A model generated the notes under the pieces. The model saw only the letters and a list, made by a program, of their open reading frames with translations. It did no database searches and was not told the origin of the DNA. Made by a program: the position numbers and the translations under genes. From contig NZ_QUMD01000011.1 in NCBI RefSeq assembly GCF_003481985.1, forward strand, positions 1 to 64,000: 64,000 bases of DNA. Reading direction: 5' to 3'. The first letter of the stretch is position 1, and the number at the start of each line of letters is the position of its first letter. The DNA comes from Clostridium sp. OF09-36 (GTDB taxonomy: Bacteria; Bacillota; Clostridia; Lachnospirales; Lachnospiraceae). Shown in pieces: positions 36,870 through 44,189 of this stretch.

Positions 36870-37703
36870 TCAGTCCACCAGCAATTCCTCTACCGTCACA
36901 AATTCATAGCCTTGCGCCTGCAGATCATCGACAATCCGCAAAGCCGCCTCTACCGAGGTTGGAAAAATATCATGCATAAGAATGATGTCCCCATCCTTCA
37001 CATCCTTTTCAACCCGCCGCACAATGCGCTTTGTGTTCTGAAATTTCCAGTCCAGGGAATCTACGTTCCAGAGTACCGTGGTCAGATTTACGCGGCATTC
37101 CAGCTGCTCATTCCAGGCTCCGTAAGGCGGACGCAGATATTCCGGGCGTTTCCCGGTGATGGACTGGATCAGCTGCTCTGTCTGCTCGATTTCCGCACAA
37201 GCCTGCTCTGCCCCCTCCTTTGTCATCTGGATGTGACGGTAACTGTGGTTGCCGATGAGGTGCCCATCTGCCTGCATCCGCTGTACCAGTTCTTCCTTTC
37301 CGGCAATATTTTCGCCCATAAGAAAAAAGGTTGCCTTCACGCCACGCTGCTTCAAGCCATCTAAGAGAGCCGGCGTGCAGGTCTGGTGGGGACCGTCATC
37401 GAAGGTGAGGGCAACCTGGGGAGAGTGATCCTGCGAGACATGATTCTGCGTGGCATGGTCCTGCGAAGCATAGCCTTGGGAAACGTGCTCCTGTGAAGCA
37501 ACTTGCTGCCCATCGGCGGAATCGGCCTGCTGGAAAAACTCACCGTTTCCGTTTTGAGTCTCAAAAGACGAAACAGCCACACTGCCCGGATCGTTAGCAT
37601 ACCGCGCGATCGCAAAGGCTGCTCCAGTCAGGGCTCCATCTGCAAGAACCACTGCCAGCAAAAGCAGACTCAGCATACGAAATCTCCACTTTCCATTAGC
37701 CAT
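36870..37703 (-). CDS. Secreted polysaccharide deacetylase (CE4)
   Basis: 277 residues. An N-terminal membrane segment or signal (MLSLLLLAVVLADGALTGAA) precedes a linker with repeats of S-Q-D/E-H-x type (SQGYASQDHATQNHVSQDH). The NodB domain follows: TFDDGP, HSYRH zinc motif, RPPYGAWN and IILMHD, all catalytic motifs present. It probably removes acetyl groups from peptidoglycan or another surface glycan, which can raise lysozyme resistance. It is divergent from the LysR gene at 37933, which could control it. Confidence 0.9.
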   Translation of the reverse strand: MANGKWRFRMLSLLLLAVVLADGALTGAAFAIARYANDPGSVAVSSFETQNGNGEFFQQADSADGQQVASQEHVSQGYASQDHATQNHVSQDHSPQVALTFDDGPHQTCTPALLDGLKQRGVKATFFLMGENIAGKEELVQRMQADGHLIGNHSYRHIQMTKEGAEQACAEIEQTEQLIQSITGKRPEYLRPPYGAWNEQLECRVNLTTVLWNVDSLDWKFQNTKRIVRRVEKDVKDGDIILMHDIFPTSVEAALRIVDDLQAQGYEFVTVEELLVD

Positions 37704-37932
37704 AAGCTCCCTTCTCCTGTTTTCTATTCGCGATACTGTTCACGCATTGCGCAAGCAGCAGCTTTTATTTCATATATATCTATATCTGGGGGAAAATATG
37801 TTTTCTGCAATCGTTTTCCAGAATCGCAAAATATCCCTTGTCTTTTTTCAGTATAAGCGCTACAATGATGATGTCAAATATTTTGAAGTATTTTTATTTT
37901 ACTTCATTAATTCCGATATTAGAAAGCAGTTC

Positions 37933-38922
37933 ATGGAAATTAGAAACCTGATTACATTTACCAAAGTGGCTGAGACCCAGAGTCTCTCAAAAGCTGCAGC
38001 AGCTCTGGGGTATGCCCAGTCAACCGTCACCATGCAGATGCAGCAGCTGGAGCAGGAGCTGGGGACCCAGCTTTACGAGCGCGTAGGCAGGCAGATCCGC
38101 ATTACCCAGACCGGGCAGGAATTCCTCACCTATGCAGCCGCGATCATCCGCATGTCCGAAGAAGCGCTGATGGTTGGAAAACAAGATAACTCCACCGTCA
38201 CCGGCTCATTGCGGCTAGGCATTCTCAGCCCGCTTGCCGGGCCGGACATCAGCAGTCAGCTTGCGCAGTACCTGCAGAAATATCCACAGGTGAAGCTGCG
38301 GGTGGAAACCATCCAGGACCCGGAGCTATTGCTTTCCCATCTCCGGCACAACGAGGTGGATCTTGCGCTGTCTCTGGGTAGCCGCTACACTGGTGAGGAT
38401 CTCATTCATGCGACAGAGGACCAGCCGACTCCGCTCCACCTTTATGTTGGAAAAGGGCATCCGCTGGCAGGGCAGCAATCTGTAACACCGGAAGAGCTCT
38501 CTCTTTATCCGTTTATCCGAACCGGCTATTTTGAGGCAGGTCTGGAAGCACTTCCATGTGCCGCCTCCAGACAGATACAAATTTCTGACCCGGGACTCGC
38601 CCTTTCTGTTGCGGCGGATCATTGCACAGACAGACTGTTTCGCACAGGCAAAGCAGATGGCATGCACGGCACCCCTGACGCAAATACATGCACTACAGAT
38701 GCAACCGGCACATCCAGCAATGTATCAGGCCATGCACATACAAACGCCATGGTTCTGGCTCCCGAACTGATTGTCCGGCAGCACCAGGCTGCAGAGCAGC
38801 TTGTTCCGCTGGACTATGAAGTTTCCGCGTCAGCTTGCTGGCTGCAAGTTCTGTACCACCGGAATAAATGGCTCACCGGAGCCATGAAAGCCTGGCTTTC
38901 CAGTCTGGAAACCGGTTTATAA
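37933..38922 (+). CDS. LysR-family transcriptional regulator
   Basis: About 329 residues from the ATG at 37933. MEIRNLITFTKVAETQSLSK and the following helix-turn-helix are typical LysR; the substrate-binding domain starts near residue 90 (TGSLRLGILSPLAG). Between residues about 235 and 270 it has an unusual Thr/Asn/His-rich stretch with extra cysteines (PDANTCTTDATGTSSNVSG). It is divergent from the deacetylase gene, 229 bp away. The effector is unknown. The ribosome site is weak. Confidence 0.88.
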   Translation: MEIRNLITFTKVAETQSLSKAAAALGYAQSTVTMQMQQLEQELGTQLYERVGRQIRITQTGQEFLTYAAAIIRMSEEALMVGKQDNSTVTGSLRLGILSPLAGPDISSQLAQYLQKYPQVKLRVETIQDPELLLSHLRHNEVDLALSLGSRYTGEDLIHATEDQPTPLHLYVGKGHPLAGQQSVTPEELSLYPFIRTGYFEAGLEALPCAASRQIQISDPGLALSVAADHCTDRLFRTGKADGMHGTPDANTCTTDATGTSSNVSGHAHTNAMVLAPELIVRQHQAAEQLVPLDYEVSASACWLQVLYHRNKWLTGAMKAWLSSLETGL

Positions 38923-39105
38923 AACCTTTTTTATTTATATTTTATTTGTTTGACAACTTTTCCCTATTTTGGTTTGGCATAGTGTGCGCGGCCGGCTACT
39001 TTCCCCGGCCACGCACCCATCACACTATTTAATCTGCCCCGCAAATCAGGGGATTTGCAAATATTATTCCTACCACTTTAGCATATTAAGAAATGCCGAA
39101 ATTGC

Positions 39106-39134
39106 TTGACAGATTTGGGGTTGGGTGGTAAACT
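39106..39134 (+). promoter_or_regulatory. Promoter of the cold-shock gene
   Basis: TTGACA (39106-39111), 17-bp spacer, TAAACT (39129-39134). Transcript start is expected near 39141, the first base of a long hairpin. The stretch 38923-39105 before it holds nothing else that I recognise. Confidence 0.75.
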
Positions 39135-39140
39135 CACAAT

Positions 39141-39238
39141 GTATTTTGATATGAGCTTTTGATTCACATATTTTTGTAAGTCAAGAAGTACATTCCCGAT
39201 TTACAAAAATATGTGATTTTTGTTTCATACGAAAATAC
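39141..39238 (+). promoter_or_regulatory. Long hairpin leader of the cold-shock mRNA
   Basis: Outer stem 39141-39154 with 39225-39238 (12 of 14 pairs) and inner perfect stem CACATATTTTTGTAA (39165-39179) with 39201-39215. Together they enclose almost the whole leader. The ribosome site AGGAGG follows at 39256. Leaders of csp genes are known thermosensors; this fold is AU-rich and fits that role, which is inference. Confidence 0.6.
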
Positions 39239-39267
39239 AAATTTTATTTTTTATAGGAGGTACCACA

Positions 39268-39474
39268 ATGAATAACGGTACAGTTAAATGGTTCAACGCT
39301 ACTAAGGGTTATGGCTTCATCACCAACGATGAGACTGGCGAGGAAGTATTCGTACACTTCTCCGGTATCGTAGCTGACGGCTACAAGACCTTAGAGGATG
39401 GCCAGAAAGTTACCTTCGATACCGCTGAGGGCAACCGTGGTCTTCAGGCTGTTAACGTTCACGTTGTAGCTTAA
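39268..39474 (+). CDS. csp: Cold-shock protein
   Basis: 68 residues from the ATG at 39268 (AGGAGG 6 bp upstream). NGTVKWFNATKGYGFI holds RNP1, and VFVHFSGI RNP2. A single cold-shock domain that binds single-stranded RNA or DNA. It is monocistronic with its own promoter and terminator. Confidence 0.95.
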   Translation: MNNGTVKWFNATKGYGFITNDETGEEVFVHFSGIVADGYKTLEDGQKVTFDTAEGNRGLQAVNVHVVA

Positions 39475-39494
39475 TTTACCACCTAGAAAATGAG

Positions 39495-39531
39495 ATACCC
39501 GGAACTTCACGAGGAGTTCCGGGTATTTTTT
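39495..39531 (+). terminator. Terminator of the cold-shock gene
   Basis: ATACCCGGAACT pairs with AGTTCCGGGTAT, followed by TTTTTTATT. Confidence 0.92.
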
Positions 39532-39624
39532 ATTCTCGTTTTTGCTCAGAATTTTCTGTGAACAGTTTCCTGTTACCAAATACATGCTCTTTATCATGTG
39601 TTCCATACATAATTCCCGCACGAC

Positions 39625-39661
39625 AGAAAAACCCCGGAAATCCTTGCGGATTCCGGGGTTC
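39625..39661 (-). terminator. Terminator of the ribosomal protein operon
   Basis: On the minus strand AACCCCGGAATCC, short loop, GGATTTCCGGGGTT and TTTT follow 23 bp after rplL. Confidence 0.88.
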
Positions 39662-39683
39662 ATAGCTCTTTGTTGAGTTTTAA

Positions 39684-40057
39684 TTACTTCAGGGTAACTT
39701 TTGCGCCCTCAGCTCAAGTTTAGCCTTGATGTCCTCAGCCTCTTCCTTAGAAGCGCCCTCTTTCAGGACTTTCGGAGCACCGTCAACTACGTCCTTAGCC
39801 TCTTTCAGACCAAGACCGGTAGCTTCACGTACAACCTTGATAACTTTAACCTTGTTCGGGCCAACCTCGGTCAGCTCTACGTCGAACTCGGTCTTCTCCT
39901 CAGCTGCCTCGCCTGCGCCAGCTGCTGCTGCAACTACAACGCCTGCTGCTGCGGATACGCCAAACTCTTCCTCACAAGCCTTTACCAGCTCGTTCAGCTC
40001 TAATACGGATAACTCTTTGATAGCTTCGATAAACTCTGCAGTGGTTAACTTTGCCAT
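39684..40057 (-). CDS. rplL: Ribosomal protein L7/L12, frame broken near the end
   Basis: About 124 residues. Starts at 40057 (GGAGG 8 bp upstream). MAKLTTAEFIEAIKELSVLE, the alanine hinge and VKVIKVVREATGLGLKEAKD are intact. One G is missing near 39713, so the literal frame ends RAQKLP instead of the expected EGAKVTLK. The stop at 39684 belongs to the restored frame. As this stalk protein is essential, a sequencing slip is the best explanation. Confidence 0.93.
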
Positions 40058-40172
40058 TTTAATTTCCTCCATTAAAATAATTATATTTCTGAATCAATGA
40101 TAGTTCGATATGATATCGAATTGCTTACTTCTGAATGTTCATGCGGCTGACCGCAGGATGATGTTCAGATAA

Positions 40173-40667
40173 TTAAGCCTCTGCGCCCTGCTGCTCAGCG
40201 ATCTGGTTAAGCACACGAGCGAAGTTGGTGATCGGAGACTGGATGCTTCCCAGTAACTTTCCGAGAAGTACTTCTCTGGACGGGATGGTTGCGATAACCT
40301 GCATACCCTTCTGATCATAGTAAGTACCTTCAACAACACCAGCTTTGATCTCAAGCTTGTCTGCCTTCTTAGCAAACTCAGCCAGGATTCTTGCCGGAGC
40401 TGTAGCGTCATCCTTAGATACAGCGATTGCGGTCGGTCCTTCTAAATCCGGATCCAGAGCTGCAAAATCGGTACCCTCAGCTGCACGCTTGATCATGGTG
40501 TTCTTGTATACTTTGTAAGCAACACCAGCTTCTCTTAACTGCTTACGCAGCTCGGTATCCTGAGCAACAGTAAGACCACGATAGTCTACTACTACTGCGG
40601 ATGCAGCGCCGTTTAACAGCTCGGAGATCTCAGCTACGATAGGCTGTTTTAACTCAACTTTAGCCAT
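40173..40667 (-). CDS. rplJ: Ribosomal protein L10
   Basis: 164 residues. MAKVELKQPIVAEISELLNG and VDYRGLTVAQDTELRKQLRE are typical. It anchors the L7/L12 stalk on 23S rRNA. It is preceded by an L10-type leader RNA through which L10 or the L10-L12 complex is known to repress the operon. Confidence 0.95.
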   Translation of the reverse strand: MAKVELKQPIVAEISELLNGAASAVVVDYRGLTVAQDTELRKQLREAGVAYKVYKNTMIKRAAEGTDFAALDPDLEGPTAIAVSKDDATAPARILAEFAKKADKLEIKAGVVEGTYYDQKGMQVIATIPSREVLLGKLLGSIQSPITNFARVLNQIAEQQGAEA

Positions 40668-40709
40668 GAATGTCTTCCTCCTGTTTTATTATATAACTGG
40701 AGACTGCAA

Positions 40710-40845
40710 GGAAAAGCCCCACTGTCAGACAGAGGGGCTCTACAAATTCGTCATGAAATACAAATTGTACGTTCCTCGGTAGGTGGTTGTAACCTTACGC
40801 CTTACGGCACCTACTGTCTTCGGCAGTCAATACTTGTGTATGATA
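40710..40845 (-). ncRNA. L10 leader (rplJL autoregulatory RNA)
   Basis: On the minus strand the segment reads GACTGCCGAAGACAGTAGGT, GCCGTAAGGCGTAAGG, CCTACCGAGGAA and ends with GAGCCCC / GGGGCTTTT, an attenuator hairpin. This matches the ribosomal protein L10 leader of Bacillota (Rfam L10_leader). It explains the non-coding gap before rplJ. Confidence 0.88.
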
Positions 40846-40868
40846 ACATACTATATTCGGATTGTCAA
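40840..40868 (-). promoter_or_regulatory. Promoter of rplJL
   Basis: TTGACA (40863-40868, minus strand), 17-bp spacer, TATCAT (40840-40845), just before the L10 leader. Confidence 0.8.
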
Positions 40869-40889
40869 TCAGTTTTTTGCAAAATCTGA

Positions 40890-41584
40890 TTAAGCCATCA
40901 GCTTAACTACGTTCAGCTTAACGCCCGGTCCCATGGTAGAGGTCAGGGTTGCGCTCTTGATGTAGGTACCCTTTAAGGTAGCCGGTTTTGCTTTGTTGAT
41001 TGCATCCATAAGCGTCTGGAAGTTGTCCGCTAACTGCTCCTCAGTGAAAGAAGCTTTACCCACTGGCACGTGGATGATGTTGGTTTTATCAAGTCTGTAC
41101 TCGATCTTACCAGCTTTGATATCGTTGATAGCTTTGGTTACGTCCATGGTTACAGTACCAGCCTTCGGGTTTGGCATTAAGCCTTCGGTCCAAGTACACG
41201 GCCCAGACGACCAACAACACCCATCATATCCGGGGTAGCTACAACTACATCGAAATCTAACCAGCCCTCGTTCTGGATCTTCGGGATCAGCTCCTCAGCG
41301 CCTACGAAATCTGCGCCTGCAGCCTGAGCCTCATCAGCCTTTGCTCCCTTAGCGAAAACAAGGATTCTGGTAACTTTACCAGTTCCGTGCGGCAGAACTA
41401 CTGCACCACGGATCTGCTGGTCAGCGTGACGTCCGTCACAACCGGTTCTGATATGAGCCTCAATGGTTTCATCAAATTTAGCTACAGCAGTCTTCTTAAC
41501 AAGTGCGATAGCGTCTGCTGCATCATAAAGAGTAGCGCGGTCTACTGCTTTAGCCGCTTCTACGTATCTCTTTCCATGTTTCAT
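40890..41584 (-). CDS. rplA: Ribosomal protein L1, frame broken
   Basis: About 231 residues once one G is restored near 41183 (CCGAAGGC for CCGAAGGGC), which recreates the conserved LGPKGLMPNPKAGTVT stretch at the exact break. The N-terminal half is MKHGKRYVEAAKAVDRATLY, the C-terminal half ends VKLNVVKLMA. It binds 23S rRNA at the L1 stalk. The break in such a conserved motif is strong evidence for base-call error in this window. Confidence 0.95.
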
Positions 41585-41665
41585 AATAAAATAACCTCCT
41601 AGTGGTATTGTCGGGGATGTTCCCTCCCACGTATTTAAAGTTTCATCTCAGTTCTGTATGAGGGA

Positions 41666-42091
41666 TTACTCCTCAACAGTGATACCCATGCTTCTTGCAG
41701 TACCTGCAATCATGCTCATAGCTGCTTCCAGACTTGCTGCGTTTAAGTCAGGCATCTTGGTCTCAGCGATCTTCTGAAGATCTGCCTTAGAGATGGTAGC
41801 AACTTTGGTCTTGTTCGGGGTTGCGGAACCAGATTTGATCTTGCAAGCTTTCTTTAACAGAACAGCTGCCGGCGGAGTCTTGGTTACGAAGCTGAAGCTT
41901 CTGTCTGCGTATACGGTAATAACAACCGGGATGATCAGATCGCCCTGATCTGCAGTTCTTGCGTTGAACTCCTTGGTGAACTGTACGATATTAACGCCGT
42001 GCTGACCGAGTGCCGGACCAACTGGCGGAGCAGGAGTAGCCTTGCCTGCCGGAATCTGTAATTTGATGTAACCAGTTACTTTCTTTGCCAT
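41666..42091 (-). CDS. rplK: Ribosomal protein L11
   Basis: 141 residues. MAKKVTGYIKLQIPAGKATP and PPVGPALGQHGVNI are hallmark sequences. It forms the GTPase-associated centre with 23S rRNA. It starts with GGAGG upstream and lies between nusG and rplA, the standard order. Confidence 0.96.
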   Translation of the reverse strand: MAKKVTGYIKLQIPAGKATPAPPVGPALGQHGVNIVQFTKEFNARTADQGDLIIPVVITVYADRSFSFVTKTPPAAVLLKKACKIKSGSATPNKTKVATISKADLQKIAETKMPDLNAASLEAAMSMIAGTARSMGITVEE

Positions 42092-42168
42092 GATAATGAC
42101 CTCCTAATAATGTGGTATTGTCGGGGGTGTCCCTCCCACGAACCGGCAACGCCGGTCCCTTTTCGTTG

Positions 42169-42684
42169 TTACATGTGTTTCACTTCTGTGAAATTGAGTT
42201 CAACCGGTGTTTCACGGCCGAACATTTCGACATTGATCGTAAGAGTGTGCTTACTTTCATTGATAGACTTAACGGCACCGATCGTGTCCTTCCATGCGCC
42301 GGCTGTTACCACGATGGTATCGCCAACTGCATAGTCCAGAGCAACTTCAGTCTTTCCAAAGCCGAGGCTCTCCATCTCCTCATCGCTTAACGGAACAGGC
42401 TTGGAGCCCGGTCCTACAAAGCCGGTCACGCCGCGGGTGTTGCGTACTACATACCAGGTATCATCGTTCATGATCATGTGGATGAGCACATAGCCCGGGA
42501 ACATTTTCTTGTCCGCAAGCTTCTCCACGCCGTTTTTGAGTTCTGCGACTTCGAGCATCGGAACGGAAACTTCGAGGATCTGATCCTGAAGGTTACGGTT
42601 CTCAATGGTTTTCTCAATGTCAACTTTTACTTTGTTCTCGTAGCCCGAATAGGTATGAACTACATACCACTTTGCTTCTGACAT
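42169..42684 (-). CDS. nusG: Transcription elongation factor NusG
   Basis: 171 residues. The NGN domain has WYVVHTYSGYENKVKVDIEK; the KOW motif is YAVGDTIVVTAGAWKDTIG. It couples RNA polymerase to ribosome or Rho. It follows secE by 19 bp. Confidence 0.95.
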   Translation of the reverse strand: MSEAKWYVVHTYSGYENKVKVDIEKTIENRNLQDQILEVSVPMLEVAELKNGVEKLADKKMFPGYVLIHMIMNDDTWYVVRNTRGVTGFVGPGSKPVPLSDEEMESLGFGKTEVALDYAVGDTIVVTAGAWKDTIGAVKSINESKHTLTINVEMFGRETPVELNFTEVKHM

Positions 42685-42703
42685 CTTATCACCCTCGCCT
42701 TAA

Positions 42704-42907
42704 TTAAATAATGAAGCTGAGGCCCCATTTGATAATGAAATCCAGGATTGCGATGATAATTCCCAGCGCAGCGGTAACCGCTACTACAGCAACTGTCTGC
42801 TTGCCAACGGTTTCCTGGTCAGGCCATACGATTTTGTTGAACTCAGCTTTTAAACCCTTGAAAAAGCTCTTCTTCGGAGCCTTCTCAGTGCCTGTAGTTT
42901 CTCCCAT
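42704..42907 (-). CDS. secE: Protein translocase subunit SecE
   Basis: 67 residues. A charged N-terminal part (FFKGLKAEFNKIVWPDQETV) precedes one transmembrane helix (VAVVAVTAALGIIIAILDFI). It is the single-span SecE of Gram-positives and belongs to the SecYEG channel. It lies 12 bp after rpmG. Confidence 0.95.
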   Translation of the reverse strand: MGETTGTEKAPKKSFFKGLKAEFNKIVWPDQETVGKQTVAVVAVTAALGIIIAILDFIIKWGLSFII

Positions 42908-42919
42908 AGTTCACACTCC

Positions 42920-43069
42920 TTACTTTGTTTCTTTGTGTAAAGTATGAGTTTTGCAGAATCTACAATATTTTTTGGTCTCCATGCGATCCGGATGTGTCTT
43001 CTTATCCTTCGTCATGTTGTAGTTCCGCTGTTTACATTCTGTACATGCCAGTGTAATCTTTGTGCGCAC
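42920..43069 (-). CDS. rpmG: Ribosomal protein L33
   Basis: 49 residues beginning at GTG 43069, where GGAGGTGGAA lies just upstream; no ATG is nearer. VRTKITLACTECKQRNYN and YCRFCKTHTLHKETK carry two CxxC zinc motifs. First gene of the secE-nusG-rplK-rplA run. Confidence 0.95.
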   Translation of the reverse strand: MRTKITLACTECKQRNYNMTKDKKTHPDRMETKKYCRFCKTHTLHKETK

Positions 43070-43187
43070 GACTTCCACCTCCACTTGATTTTTCGTTGTT
43101 TTTTCAGCCTTTCTTTCGTGCCTTGTCAGCCCGTAAGCTAATTTTGAGCATAAAAAAAAAGACCTAAGCTCTTCCATTCGCCATACC

Positions 43188-43216
43188 ACTATAGCATAAC
43201 GATGTCCATGCGTCAA
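43188..43216 (-). promoter_or_regulatory. Promoter of the rpmG-secE-nusG operon
   Basis: TTGACG (43211-43216), 17-bp spacer, TATAGT (43188-43193) on the minus strand, about 120 nt before rpmG. The remainder of 43070-43393 shows no gene or tRNA. Confidence 0.75.
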
Positions 43217-43393
43217 TCTTTTTCTTTATTTTTTTGTAGGAAACCCGCATGTTTGCATCGTTTTTCTGCTCCTTTGCCAATTTTTTCTGGATTTTTCTGC
43301 TTTCAGGACAATCATCCAACATCCGGTGATCGGCTGCCAGACCAGATTTCCAACAAAGTTTCCAGCAAAACAGGGAACCAAGCTCCATTCTGG

Positions 43394-44163
43394 TCAGACA
43401 CCGCCGCCGATGCAGATGGAGACAAAATACACTTCCCGGACTCCCGCCTCTTTTAGTACCCGGGTGCAGGCCTCGATAGTACTGCCAGTAGTGTAAATGT
43501 CATCGACGAGGATGACGGTTGCGGGCAGTGTGCTTTTCCTCACCGCAAATGCCTTTCGCAGGTTCCGCAGGCGTTCTTCCGGTCCAAGCTCTTTCTGTGG
43601 AGCTGTCTTTCTGGTACGGATCAGCATGGTTTCATTCACAGAAAGTCCACTCAGACGTCCAAGGCGCACCGCCAACTCTCCAGCCTGGTTGAAACCGCGG
43701 CTGCGCAGCCGGACCGGATGTACCGGGACCGGTACCAGAACCGCCTCTTTGTGTCTGGCAAAAAAGTTCCCATATCGCCTGACAATGGCCTCTGCATAAA
43801 AATCCAGATATTCCCGCCGGTTTTTATATTTGATCGCCGCCATAGATTTCTGGGCCACGTCATTGTAGCGGATCAGGCAACGCCAGACTCAAAACTCCGG
43901 TGCCGCCGTTTGCAGTCCGGGCAGTACTCCTCACGGTCACTGATCAGCTCCGTACCACATTTTTTGCAGGATGGCTGCCGGATAAAATGCAGCTTCTGCA
44001 CACAGCCCGCGCAGATTAAAGCACCCTCTGGCAGAACGATCTGTCCGCATACCGGGCAGCGGCGCGGGAAGAGAAGCTGGAGGAGATTTTCCTTGAGAGA
44101 TAATTTCAAGGGCAATTTTGCAGTTATGTTTGCAGATGATTCTACAAGCGGTTTTGGGGCCAC
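43394..44163 (-). CDS. comF: ComF-family phosphoribosyltransferase-like protein, frame broken
   Basis: About 256 residues with one A/T restored near 43875. The N-terminal four-cysteine zinc module (CPVCGQ, CAGC, CKKCG, CPDC) and the C-terminal PRPP loop VILVDDIYTTGSTIEAC are both present, the full ComF layout. ComF is needed for DNA uptake in transformable Bacillota and is also found in non-competent species. It is 26 bp after recD2, so the two probably share a transcript. Confidence 0.9.
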
Positions 44164-44189
44164 CTTTGCAGATGATTTTGTGGGTGATT

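Noticed and set aside
43070..43393. A tRNA gene between rpmG and comF
   Set aside because: I found no cloverleaf or CCA-type end; only a promoter and A-rich sequence are visible.
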